Positions 1 to 7,350 of a stretch of DNA of 49,222 bases are shown here, piece by piece. This DNA comes from Pseudomonas fildesensis (GTDB taxonomy: Bacteria > Pseudomonadota > Gammaproteobacteria > Pseudomonadales > Pseudomonadaceae): positions 1 to 49,222 of the forward strand of contig NZ_LFMW01000014.1 of NCBI RefSeq assembly GCF_001050345.1, read 5' to 3'. The position numbers and the translations under genes are program-made. The stretch's first letter is position 1. Every line of letters starts with the position of its first letter. The notes beneath the pieces were generated by a model. That model was not told the origin of the DNA, made no database searches, and worked only from the letters and a program-made list of their open reading frames with translations.

Positions 1-121
1 GAATGCCGTAGCGCTCTTGAGCCTCTTTATAACTCAACTCGCCTTTTTCGACCTGATCGACGACTGACAATTTAAAGGTCAGCGAGTAATCACGCTGACT
101 GCGCCTTTTTCCTGAATTCAT
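1..121 (-). CDS. IS3-type transposase OrfA, 5' part only (runs off the window)
   Basis: The frame starts at ATG 121-119 behind a strong AGGAGG ribosome site and reads MNSGKRRSQRDYSLTFKLSV, continuing with a helix-turn-helix segment ending at KEAQERYGI. This pattern (basic N-terminus, 'YSLTFKLSVVDQV', then 'SYKEAQERYGI') is typical of the DNA-binding OrfA of IS3-family elements. It binds the element's ends and, after a frameshift with OrfB, forms the transposase. Only about 40 codons are visible, so whether the element is intact cannot be judged. Family assignment is by remembered similarity. Confidence 0.7.
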   Translation of the reverse strand, partial: MNSGKRRSQRDYSLTFKLSVVDQVEKGELSYKEAQERYGI

Positions 122-183
122 TACGCCCTCCTGAGATTGGGTCAGAAGGTGTAAACCTTATTCAGGACAAGACACTGACACAA
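1..183 (-). mobile_element. End of an IS3-type insertion sequence next to the tal terminator
   Basis: Non-coding sequence of about 60 bp lies between the OrfA start and the tal terminator. Read outward-in on the minus strand it begins TGTGTCAGTGTCTTGTCC, and the TG start is usual for IS3-family terminal repeats. The exact terminus (about 181-183) and any target duplication cannot be set because the other end is outside the window. The element has landed directly behind the tal terminator, so it does not break tal. Confidence 0.5.
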
Positions 184-219
184 AAAAGGGCGGCACCCTC
201 ACAGGTACCGCCCTTTTTG
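183..219 (-). terminator. Rho-independent terminator of tal
   Basis: A stem GGGCGGTACC / GGTGCCGCCC (one wobble or mismatch) closes a short loop and is flanked by A and T runs on both sides. It lies 12 bp after the tal stop codon and can work in both directions. Confidence 0.85.
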
Positions 220-231
220 CCACCGCCGCCC

Positions 232-1158
232 TTACAACTTGGCGGAAAGCAGCGCCTCCAACTTCTCCTGGTCCCGAGCAAACTGACGAATACCCTCCGC
301 CAGCTTCTCAGTCGCCATCGCATCCTCGTTGGACTCCCAACGGAACTGCGCCTCCGTCAAATGCACGCGCGCTTCGCCGGCATGCCCTGGCGCCAACTTA
401 CGCTCCAGCTTACCGTCGTCCGCCGCCAACTTCTCCAGCAAATCCGGGCTGATGGTCAAACGATCACACCCGGCCAATTCTTCAATCTGGTTCAGGTTAC
501 GGAAGCTCGCACCCATCACTACAGTCTTGTAGCCATTGGCCTTGTAGTAGTTGTAGATGCGCGTCACCGACTGCACGCCAGGATCATCCGAACCGGTGTA
601 GTCGTTACCGTTGGCCTTCTTGTACCAGTCGTAGATACGGCCCACGAACGGCGAAATCAGGAACACCCCGGCCTCAGCACACGCCACAGCCTGGGCGAAC
701 GAAAACAGCAGCGTCAGGTTGGTCTGGATGCCTTCTTTTTCCAGCTTCTCCGCTGCGCGGATGCCTTCCCAGGTGGAAGCGATCTTGATCAGCACACGGT
801 CACGGCCAACGCCGGCTTTGTCGTACAGGTCGATCAGACGGTGCGCACGCTTGAGTACGGCGTCAGTGTCGAACGACAGACGCGCATCCACCTCGGTGGA
901 AATACGGCCGGGAACCACTTTCAGAATCTCTTGACCGACCGCCACCGCAAAACGGTCACTGGCCAGGCCTACGTCGCCGTTGCAGTCCTTCACGCACTCA
1001 TCCAGCAGCTTGGCATAGCCCGGAATCGACGCGGCCTTGAGCAGCAGGGAAGGGTTGGTGGTGGCGTCTTGCGGCTTGAGCTTGGCGAGGGTAGAAAAAT
1101 CGCCGGTATCGGCTACGACGGTGGTGAACTGCTTGAGTTGTTCCAGCTTGGAAGTCAT
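232..1158 (-). CDS. tal: Transaldolase
   Basis: This 308-residue protein is a class I transaldolase of the pentose phosphate pathway. It moves a dihydroxyacetone unit between sedoheptulose 7-phosphate and glyceraldehyde 3-phosphate in the cytosol. The sequence shows the N-terminal ADTGDF (about residues 16-21), DATTNPSLLL (31-40) and the Schiff-base lysine in RVLIKIASTWEGI (Lys near 125), and its length equals that of E. coli TalB. An in-frame ATG 19 codons upstream exists, but the family start is MTSKLEQLKQ, so 1158 is chosen. It stands alone with its own terminator, and is a core host gene bordering the prophage region. Confidence 0.97.
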   Translation of the reverse strand: MTSKLEQLKQFTTVVADTGDFSTLAKLKPQDATTNPSLLLKAASIPGYAKLLDECVKDCNGDVGLASDRFAVAVGQEILKVVPGRISTEVDARLSFDTDAVLKRAHRLIDLYDKAGVGRDRVLIKIASTWEGIRAAEKLEKEGIQTNLTLLFSFAQAVACAEAGVFLISPFVGRIYDWYKKANGNDYTGSDDPGVQSVTRIYNYYKANGYKTVVMGASFRNLNQIEELAGCDRLTISPDLLEKLAADDGKLERKLAPGHAGEARVHLTEAQFRWESNEDAMATEKLAEGIRQFARDQEKLEALLSAKL

Positions 1159-1368
1159 GGGCGTGCTCTGTCCTATGGGTCTGATGACATTACCCGAGCG
1201 CCGACAGGCGCTCAAGGGCGCAAATGCGTTCGATCGTTTGCGAGGGCAACAACCTGAAAACAGCCGTTTGAATGACTGTCCTTACTGGTAAATAGGAGGG
1301 CAAAAGGCGGGACAGGTTCAACCCAATGACCACCGCAAATCCCGAAGAGGCCAAACCGCCCGCAGGTC

Positions 1369-1420
1369 GATCGTTCCCACGCTCCGCGTGGGAATGCAGC
1401 CCCGGACGCTCCGCGTCCCG
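1369..1420. repeat. REP-type palindrome pair between tal and dusA
   Basis: CGTTCCCACGCTCCGCGTGG followed by GGACGCTCCGCGTCC forms two small imperfect hairpins built on the same CGCTCCGCG core. This is a known Pseudomonas REP class, and it sits just behind the dusA stop codon. The rest of the 265-bp tal-dusA gap shows nothing clear. Confidence 0.75.
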
Positions 1421-1423
1421 CTC

Positions 1424-2443
1424 TCAACGCCCCTCCAACAACTCCCCCGCCTGATCCAACAAAGCCAACGGGTCCGCAGCCTTATGAATATCCACCGACA
1501 ACAACTGCCTGAACCTGCGAGCCCCCGGAAACCCCGTACCCAACCCCAACACATGCCGCGTTATATGATGCATCGACCCACCCTCAGCCAAATGCTCAGC
1601 AATATAAGGCCGCAACTGCGCCAACGCCTCCGCCCGGCTGATCACCGGCCGCGCACTGCCAAACAACTGCTGATCCACCTCCGCCAGTACATACGGATTG
1701 TGATAAGCCTCGCGCCCCAACATCACCCCATCAAACGTCTGCAAATGCTCATGGCACTGATCCAACGTCTTGATCCCGCCGTTGAGCACAATCTCCAACT
1801 CGGCAAAATCCTGCTTCAACTGCGCCGCCACGTCATACCGCAACGGCGGAATGTCGCGATTCTCCTTCGGCGACAACCCCTCCAGAATCGCAATCCGCGC
1901 ATGCACCGTAAAACTGGTGCACCCGGCATCCTTCACCGTCCCGACGAAATCACACAACTGGGCATAACTGTCCCGCCCATTGATCCCGATACGGTGCTTC
2001 ACCGTCACCGGAATCGACACCGCATCGCGCATCGCCTTCACACAATCCGCCACCAACGCCGGGTGAGCCATCAGGATCGCGCCGATCATATTGTTCTGCA
2101 CCCGGTCGCTGGGGCAGCCGACGTTCAGGTTCACTTCGTCATAACCGGCGGCCTCAGCCATACGAGCACAGGCTGCCAGGTCGGCGGGCACGCTGCCGCC
2201 CAACTGGAGGGCCAGAGGGTGCTCGGCTTCGTTGTGACGCAGGAAGCGGTCGTGATCGCCGTGGAGGATCGCGCCGGTGGTGACCATCTCGGTGTAGAGC
2301 AGGGCGTGCTTGGAGAGCAGGCGCAGGAAGAACCGGCAGTGGCGGTCGGTCCAATCCATCATCGGGGCGACGCTGAAGCGTCGAGACGGCTCAGAATGGG
2401 AAGGGCTAGTGATTACAGGCGCTTTAGGTTTTTCAAAATTCAT
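1424..2443 (-). CDS. dusA: tRNA-dihydrouridine(20/20a) synthase DusA with a phage-supplied N-terminus
   Basis: DusA is an FMN enzyme that reduces uridines 20/20a in the D-loop of tRNAs. The sequence (339 residues) shows SVAPMMDWTDRHCRFF, the catalytic cysteine in NLNVGCPSDRVQ (about residue 110), VKHRIGI and the FMN phosphate site NGGIKT. The prophage att core covers codons for VAPMMDWT. Everything upstream, including the start codon and the residues MNFEKPKAPVITSPSHSEPS, is phage DNA, while the original start lies at 43234. The phage re-encodes the residues SRRF with other codons, so the reading frame and the conserved N-terminus are kept. No ribosome site precedes ATG 2443 and a TATAAA lies only about 12 bp upstream, so the message may be nearly leaderless. 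Confidence 0.96.
   Translation of the reverse strand: MNFEKPKAPVITSPSHSEPSRRFSVAPMMDWTDRHCRFFLRLLSKHALLYTEMVTTGAILHGDHDRFLRHNEAEHPLALQLGGSVPADLAACARMAEAAGYDEVNLNVGCPSDRVQNNMIGAILMAHPALVADCVKAMRDAVSIPVTVKHRIGINGRDSYAQLCDFVGTVKDAGCTSFTVHARIAILEGLSPKENRDIPPLRYDVAAQLKQDFAELEIVLNGGIKTLDQCHEHLQTFDGVMLGREAYHNPYVLAEVDQQLFGSARPVISRAEALAQLRPYIAEHLAEGGSMHHITRHVLGLGTGFPGARRFRQLLSVDIHKAADPLALLDQAGELLEGR
2349..2372. other. attL core of the dusA prophage
   Basis: These 24 bp are identical to 43173-43196 and read GTCCAATCCATCATCGGGGC then GACG. They encode VAPMMDWT of DusA on the minus strand. Bases just outside differ (2348 C against 43172 T; 2373 C against 43197 G). The adjacent tyrosine integrase and the split dusA gene make this the left attachment site. 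Confidence 0.93.
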
Positions 2444-2453
2444 CAGTACTGGT

Positions 2454-2461
2454 CTTTTATA
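2454..2461 (-). promoter_or_regulatory. Candidate phage-supplied -10 box for dusA
   Basis: On the minus strand TATAAA (2461-2456) lies 12 bp before the hybrid dusA ATG. No good -35 is seen at 16-18 bp upstream. The position predicts a leader of only a few bases. Confidence 0.4.
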
Positions 2462-2501
2462 CAGCGGTTTTTACCCATTTTTCCTTGTTTTTTGAAGTCG
2501 G

Positions 2502-2539
2502 TTGCTACAATGTAGCAATCGAATTCAGCAATGTAGCAA
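2502..2539. promoter_or_regulatory. Palindrome plus half-site in front of the integrase (operator candidate)
   Basis: TTGCTACAATGTAGCAA (2502-2518) is a perfect 8-bp inverted repeat around one base, and a further half-site TGTAGCAA follows at 2532-2539. A TACAAT (-10-like) hexamer lies inside the palindrome at 2506-2511. The layout suggests a protein, perhaps the integrase or a PrtN/Xis-type protein, binding over the int promoter. This is inference from position. Confidence 0.5.
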
Positions 2540-2545
2540 CTGGAA

Positions 2546-3640
2546 ATGGGCACGATCACATCACGCAAGCGCAAGGACAACTCGACGGCCTACACGGCGC
2601 AGATACGGATCAATCGGGACGGTAAGACAGTTTATCAGGAAAGCCAAACCTTCGACCGTAAGCAGGTCGCCCAGGCCTGGATCAAGCGTCGGGAAACGGA
2701 GCTGGCGGAACCGGGTGGTATCGAGCGCGCGAACCGTAAAGGTGTGACGATCAAGAAGATGATCGAGCAGTACCTGGACGAGTACGAAAAGATCCGTCCG
2801 CTGGGCAAGACCAAGAACGCCACGCTAAAGGCGATCAAGGACACCTGGTTGGGTGAGCTCGACGATTCGGCGTTGACTAGCCAGAAGCTGGTCGAATTCG
2901 CACAGTGGCGGATGGGTAAAGAGGGTGGTGGCGTTCAGGCGCAGACGGTCGGCAACGATCTGTCTCACTTGGGTGCGGTGCTGTCCGTAGCGCGACCGGC
3001 ATGGGGCTACGAGGTCGATCCCCTGGCCATGCCGGATGCGCGCAAGGTGTTGCGCAAGCTGGGCATGGTGAGCAAAAGCAAGGAGCGCAACCGCCGGCCG
3101 GCCCTGGAGGAGCTGGACAAGTTGATGAAGCACTTTTTCGAAATGCAGGCGCGCCGCAAAGCCCAGATCGACATGCCGAAGATGATTGCCTTCGCGATTT
3201 TCTCAACGCGCCGGCAGGAGGAGATCACACGGATCCGCTGGGAGGATCTCGATGAGCCCCGCCAGGCTGTCCTGGTGCGTGACATGAAGAATCCCGGGCA
3301 GAAGATCGGTAATGACGTGTGGTGCCATTTGCCAGATGAAGCTTGGGCGATCCTGCACACCATGCCTAAGGGGGAGAGGGAGATCTTCCCCTACAACGCC
3401 AAGTCGGTGTCAGCGTCCTTCACGCGGGCCTGTCCGTTATTGGGCATAGAGGATCTGCATTTCCATGATCTTCGGCATGAAGGGGTGAGTCGGTTGTTTG
3501 AGATGGATTGGGATATCCCTAGGGTGTCGAGTGTGTCGGGGCATCGCGATTGGAACTCGTTACGTCGCTATACACATCTGAGAGGAAGGGGGGATCCCTA
3601 TAAGAGTTGGCAGTGGAAAGATACCCTTCTCAAGAAGTGA
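2546..3640 (+). CDS. Phage tyrosine integrase (dusA-specific type)
   Basis: This 364-residue protein catalyses site-specific recombination between phage and dusA attachment sites. An N-terminal arm-binding part (YTAQIRINRDGKTVYQES, residues 16-33) is followed by a SAM-like core-binding domain (about 70-165) and the catalytic domain. Catalytic residues visible are Arg in FSTRRQEE (222/223), H307-x-x-R310 in FHDLRHE, His333 in SGHRDW and nucleophile Tyr342 in RRYTHLRG. The start ATG 2546 has only a weak upstream GGA. It lies directly beside attL and reads away from dusA, as is usual for dusA-specific prophage integrases. Confidence 0.95.
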   Translation: MGTITSRKRKDNSTAYTAQIRINRDGKTVYQESQTFDRKQVAQAWIKRRETELAEPGGIERANRKGVTIKKMIEQYLDEYEKIRPLGKTKNATLKAIKDTWLGELDDSALTSQKLVEFAQWRMGKEGGGVQAQTVGNDLSHLGAVLSVARPAWGYEVDPLAMPDARKVLRKLGMVSKSKERNRRPALEELDKLMKHFFEMQARRKAQIDMPKMIAFAIFSTRRQEEITRIRWEDLDEPRQAVLVRDMKNPGQKIGNDVWCHLPDEAWAILHTMPKGEREIFPYNAKSVSASFTRACPLLGIEDLHFHDLRHEGVSRLFEMDWDIPRVSSVSGHRDWNSLRRYTHLRGRGDPYKSWQWKDTLLKK

Positions 3641-3778
3641 CGAAATATTTCAGGTTCTTTTTGGTCTGGTGGGTCGTTGCTTGCGGTGAGCAAAATTAGT
3701 ATGTTCTCAGTTCTGTGATGTTAAAAAGACATCTGACCTGTCCTTTTAACCAAAATTTGCCTATTGCTGAGATTCAAA

Positions 3779-5275
3779 ATGAGAGCTGAGTTCAAGGAAA
3801 AGAAAGCGGTTTCTATTGATCTATTGACATTGGATGAGAAAAATCCCCGTCTCGGTTTCGCCAAAGATCAAGATTCTGTTTTAGCTCGAATGATTGCGTA
3901 CGGGCAGCCTTTCTTTGCGCTGGCCAAGGATATTGCTGAAAGTGGGCTGTCCATTGAGCATGTCGTGGTGCAAAAAGATGGAAATAAATACAGAGTCAGA
4001 GATGGGAATCGTCGAATTTCAGCGCTGAAGCTATTAAATCGACCACACCTCTGTCCTGATAAGGCCACAAGGGAGCGATTTACGAAGCTTGCGAAAACGG
4101 CGGAGGAGAATGGCAATCTGCTCGGCAAGGTCGATTGCATGGTTGGATCCAGTGAAGAAGCGATTAACGCTTATATCTGGCGAGCCCATACCGGTGAAAA
4201 TGGTGGGGTGGGCAGGTCAGGGTGGGAGTCTCTGCAACAAGAGTTTTATCAGATTTCAATTGGTGAAAAGGGAGGCTACTGGAGGGCCGCAAAGCTCATG
4301 CTTTGGGCTGATGAAAACGATTTGGAAGTTCCAGATAAGTTCAGCATTACTACTTTGGGGCGGTTTTTTAACGCGGCGAAAAATATCAAGTTGCTTGGTT
4401 TTGAGTTTGATGAGGATGACAATATTTTTCCAACGGTGCCGTTGTTTACGGCCGTTGTGATCGTCAAAAAAATCATTGCTGATATAGAGTCTGGATGCGT
4501 TCACGTGAAGCGTGGCGACACTCCCGGAACCCTCTCGCTGATGTTGGCAGAAAATCGTGATCTGTATATCGCTGCGATTCGACACGAGATGAAGTTGGAC
4601 ACTGTTGGCGCGGTTGACCCTGTGCCGGGCGGCAATGGCGCGGGTGCAAGACCCGCGTCTTCGCCGACCGGCGGCCAGCCTGGTGAAAATGGTAGTGGTC
4701 CTGACGTAGGCGGCGGCAAGCCTGGATCAGGTCCTGCGCAAGCAGATGCATCTGGGGCTGGGGGAGTGGATGTTAAGGGTGGGAAGAACGGTACGACACC
4801 CGCAACTCACAGCTCTCTGCGGAAAAAATATGTGACTAGGGCTTTGCATCCTCTGGAAATGCCGACAAGCGAACAAAAAGTTAGAGATATCTATAAGGAG
4901 CTTCAGACTGTCGAGAAATGCCCAATAGCGGGAATGATGCTGGTGCGAGCGTTTGTTGAAAGTACCTTCAGGAAATTTGTAAGGGTCAACGAGTTGATGG
5001 AGGAGGGGCGTATCGATGTTGCTTCAATTAAGGATATGCTTAAATTTATTCGGAAAAAATTGGTAGAGGGCGGTGTTTTAGTTGAGGGTAAAGGCTCGGA
5101 TTTATTTCTTAAGGTTGAGTTGATGGAACAGAATTCGATCGTCACTATTCCGACAATGCAAAAATTTATTCATTCTGAGATGTTTAATCCCAAGGATGCG
5201 GACGTCATAAAAACTTGGGATGAGTTCTATCACTTTTTGAAATTGCTATGGCAGTTGCTAGCTGCTAAGGCTTAA
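3779..5275 (+). CDS. ParB/sulfiredoxin-fold protein with Gly-rich linker and unknown C-terminal domain
   Basis: The 498-residue protein begins with a ParB-type N-terminal domain: LLTLDEKNPRLGF (15-27) and the box RVRDGNRRISALKLL (72-86), whose DGNRR resembles the ParB/Srx nucleotide-binding motif. A middle helical domain follows, then a roughly 70-residue Gly/Pro/Ser linker around 275-345, and a C-terminal domain with PIAGMMLVRAFVEST. A TTG at 3764 is possible, but ATG 3779 gives the better N-terminus. The DNA is more AT-rich than the phage core except in the linker. Its end overlaps the convergent methyltransferase gene by 18 bp. Lying between the integrase and the early operon, it looks like cargo; a role in DNA-targeted defence is only a guess. 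Confidence 0.75.
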   Translation: MRAEFKEKKAVSIDLLTLDEKNPRLGFAKDQDSVLARMIAYGQPFFALAKDIAESGLSIEHVVVQKDGNKYRVRDGNRRISALKLLNRPHLCPDKATRERFTKLAKTAEENGNLLGKVDCMVGSSEEAINAYIWRAHTGENGGVGRSGWESLQQEFYQISIGEKGGYWRAAKLMLWADENDLEVPDKFSITTLGRFFNAAKNIKLLGFEFDEDDNIFPTVPLFTAVVIVKKIIADIESGCVHVKRGDTPGTLSLMLAENRDLYIAAIRHEMKLDTVGAVDPVPGGNGAGARPASSPTGGQPGENGSGPDVGGGKPGSGPAQADASGAGGVDVKGGKNGTTPATHSSLRKKYVTRALHPLEMPTSEQKVRDIYKELQTVEKCPIAGMMLVRAFVESTFRKFVRVNELMEEGRIDVASIKDMLKFIRKKLVEGGVLVEGKGSDLFLKVELMEQNSIVTIPTMQKFIHSEMFNPKDADVIKTWDEFYHFLKLLWQLLAAKA

Positions 5276-6145
5276 TTGTTTTGTGCTCGGCTCCTTAATT
5301 GGACTTATCTGTTTTGATGTGAACGGTAAGGGGTCGATGTTTATATTCTTGTAGATTAGGAGCTCCTTTGCGACGGGGCGTTCCAGATGGCTTGAGTAGA
5401 TGATGTTGAATGTTAATGTGTTGTGGTCTTCGTAGATTTCCTGGATTTCTTCGCAGTTGTCATACGTCACAATAATTGGTGTTTTTATTGAGTGTACTAA
5501 TTGCGCTATGCGTACGTGGTCGTCGTGCGTATAGAAGCTGGAGTAAAGTTGGTCAGCCTTCTTGTAGTACGGTGGGTCAAGGTTTATAAGTGAGTTGTTG
5601 TCGTGTGGGACTTTACTCATAAATTTTATCGCGTCATCGGACGAAATGGTGATGTTTGATCTCATTTCGCTGATATCTATGATGCGCTTTGCTAGGTTTT
5701 CTTTTGTATATCGAGCGTCAATTTTGTAGTTTCCGTCCTGATTCTTCCCTCCAATCACTCCCCCTTTAATAATGCCTGAGCGATTGGTTCTGTTAAGGAA
5801 GAAAGTGGCAAAGCCTAATTCGAGCTCGGTGTGTTTTAGAGGGTTGAAGTAGATCTCTCGCTGCTTTTCTCTTTCGTCGATGGTTACTTCAGTGTCAAGC
5901 AGAAGCTTGATGAAGCTGCGGCTATCATTTGTAATGGAGTTCCAGAAGCTATAAATTGCAGGATCAATGTCATTAATGAATATGTTTTTTACGTACTTGT
6001 TGCTCAGCAAATAAATTGCAGCGCCCGCGCCGCCGGCGTATGCCTCAATGTAGGAGCCATCTTGAATATTGTTGTTCCTTAGCAGGTGCGCAAGCCAAGC
6101 TCCAAGCTTGGCCTTGCCACCGGGATAACGTAACGGTGTAAGCAT
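5258..6145 (-). CDS. D12-class adenine-specific DNA methyltransferase (AT-rich, left copy)
   Basis: This 295-residue enzyme should transfer a methyl group from S-adenosylmethionine to N6 of adenine. It shows the D12 start LRYPGGK (residues 5-11), SAM motif I YIEAYAGGAGAA (32-43) and the catalytic motif IV LDPPYYKK (189-196, the DPPY class). Length fits Dam/MboI-type enzymes. The gene is strikingly AT-rich with rare codons, hence recently acquired compared with the phage core. It overlaps the ParB-like gene tail to tail by 18 bp. No restriction nuclease lies beside it, so it is either an orphan phage methylase or works with the ParB-like protein. Confidence 0.9.
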   Translation of the reverse strand: MLTPLRYPGGKAKLGAWLAHLLRNNNIQDGSYIEAYAGGAGAAIYLLSNKYVKNIFINDIDPAIYSFWNSITNDSRSFIKLLLDTEVTIDEREKQREIYFNPLKHTELELGFATFFLNRTNRSGIIKGGVIGGKNQDGNYKIDARYTKENLAKRIIDISEMRSNITISSDDAIKFMSKVPHDNNSLINLDPPYYKKADQLYSSFYTHDDHVRIAQLVHSIKTPIIVTYDNCEEIQEIYEDHNTLTFNIIYSSHLERPVAKELLIYKNINIDPLPFTSKQISPIKEPSTKQLSLSS

Positions 6146-6187
6146 CTGACTATTCTCTAAAAAATCGCTTATGGTATTGGATTTTTC

Positions 6188-6219
6188 GAGGGATTACAAA
6201 TGTTGATTAGTAATCCCTC
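6188..6219. terminator. Perfect 10-bp hairpin at the end of the early operon
   Basis: GAGGGATTAC (6188-6197) and GTAATCCCTC (6210-6219) pair around a 12-base loop. It lies between the last early gene and the methyltransferase start. No T-run follows in either direction, so it may be a weak terminator or a regulatory structure. Confidence 0.5.
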
Positions 6220-6251
6220 TGTGGCAACAAAAAATATAGCTCTTATTTAAA

Positions 6252-6512
6252 TTAACGCATAAGTTGTTTTTGTTCTTTAGTTGCTTTGTCTCGTTGCTTG
6301 TCAATGTAATCGGCTAAATCCCTTAGGTGAATGCCAAGTGCAGCTTTTTGGCTGTTGGCTCCAAGCCTTACAATTGGAATGTCTATCTCTCCTGACATGC
6401 ATTTCAGTTTGAATTTTTCAACGGTTAGATGCATGTAATCAGTGCAAACACGACTGAGTGGGATGACGGCCTGTCCATCGTATTGGGCCATCAGCAAAAA
6501 AAGTGTATTCAT
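6252..6512 (-). CDS. PrtN-family (pyocin activator type) regulator, last gene of the early operon
   Basis: The 86-residue protein starts MNTLFLLMAQYDGQAVIPLS and continues with a VCTDYMHLTVEKF segment and IPIVRLGANSQKAALGIHLR. This matches the small DNA-binding family named after PrtN, the activator of pyocin genes in P. aeruginosa. The fold is a winged-helix-like pattern also used by phage excisionases. Its start overlaps the stop of the C5-methyltransferase remnant by 4 bp, so it is translated as part of the leftward operon. It could act as late activator or as excisionase; which one cannot be told from sequence. Confidence 0.8.
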   Translation of the reverse strand: MNTLFLLMAQYDGQAVIPLSRVCTDYMHLTVEKFKLKCMSGEIDIPIVRLGANSQKAALGIHLRDLADYIDKQRDKATKEQKQLMR

Positions 6513-6889
6513 GCCGCCACCTCCATCAAGTCGTCTTCGGTTTGATCTGTATTTGCATTAACTAACGCCATCATTGGCCAGGGTGATACCGGGTTGCCGA
6601 CCATCAGCACTTGAGTTTTGTTGCTGAACTTGCGGCCGTCGTGCCCGTAGTCGATGACGTAGTTATCCGGGAAACCTTGGGCGCGATACGGCTCGTCGGG
6701 CATGAGCATGCGCATGTTTATATCGGCGATGACGTAGGGGGTGCCCTTGATCGTGACGGTGGCCATCTCTTTACCCATGGTGGAGTCTCGACCGCCAGCG
6801 AAGAGATCCACGCAAATCTCGCCGACGAAGTCGAGGCCGAACTTGGTTTTCACTGCTTCTGCAATCGGATGTGAGTTAAAGGACGTCAT
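6509..6889 (-). pseudogene. C5 cytosine methyltransferase reduced to its two ends by internal deletion
   Basis: The 126-residue frame keeps ICVDLFAGG (SAM motif I of C5-methyltransferases) near residue 25-33. Some 45 residues later it has MRMLMPDEPYRAQGFPDNYV and VLMVGNPVSP, which are the C-terminal motifs IX/X. The catalytic PCQ motif IV and the ENV motif VI, which normally lie between in a protein of 300-600 residues, are absent. An in-frame deletion joining DLFAGG directly to the region before motif IX explains this. It has a good GGAGGTG ribosome site and 4-bp overlaps on both sides, so a short protein is probably still made, but it cannot be an active methylase. Confidence 0.65.
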
Positions 6890-7350
6890 GCATCACCTCC
6901 TGCTAATTCAGCTCTGTCCAGCTCCAGCTCAAGCTCGGCAATACGCTTCTGAGCGGCTTCAAGCAGTAGCCAGACCTCGGTCATGCCAGCAAATTCGGCG
7001 ACGTGCCTAGGAGACATGGCTACCCATTCCTCAGGGCGAACGTTGGTTAGGTCGGCAGGCCAATACCTCCGGCCTGCTTTCGATTCTGGCGCGGTATGCG
7101 TGACTTCCGAAACGTGTGTATACCCCACGACAGGCTGCGCGAGCGGGCGTTTCTGAGCGTTTAGCGTTGCATCAGTGAGCGCTGCCCCGCGCAGCTTTTC
7201 GTGGGGTATAAGTGCCTCGGCGGTGGCGCTGAGAGGGGCAATAATGCCTGCTGCTGCGCAGCAGAGACTGTTTGTTTCTAGCGTGTCGACACCGTTGGCA
7301 GTGCGGAGCAAAGCGGTCGATGCTTGGGTGGTATGCAGGTCCATCTTCAT
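6886..7350 (-). CDS. Hypothetical phage early protein with C-terminal coiled coil (154 aa)
   Basis: The frame is open far upstream, but that part only mirrors the HD gene. The real start is ATG 7350, which overlaps the HD stop as ATGA. The N-terminal half is low in recognisable motifs, while the C-terminal part holds RPEEWVAMSPRHVAEF and a short heptad coiled coil (LLLEAAQKRIAELELELDRAEL). No function can be assigned. It overlaps both neighbours by 4 bp in the leftward early operon. Confidence 0.65.
   Translation of the reverse strand: MKMDLHTTQASTALLRTANGVDTLETNSLCCAAAGIIAPLSATAEALIPHEKLRGAALTDATLNAQKRPLAQPVVGYTHVSEVTHTAPESKAGRRYWPADLTNVRPEEWVAMSPRHVAEFAGMTEVWLLLEAAQKRIAELELELDRAELAGGDA

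Noticed and set aside
217..1257. Long plus-strand open frame over tal
   Set aside because: It mirrors the transaldolase gene on the other strand; composition follows from GC-rich codon use.
1388..2515. Plus-strand open frame over dusA
   Set aside because: Antisense shadow of dusA, with Arg/His/Gln-rich product and no ribosome site.
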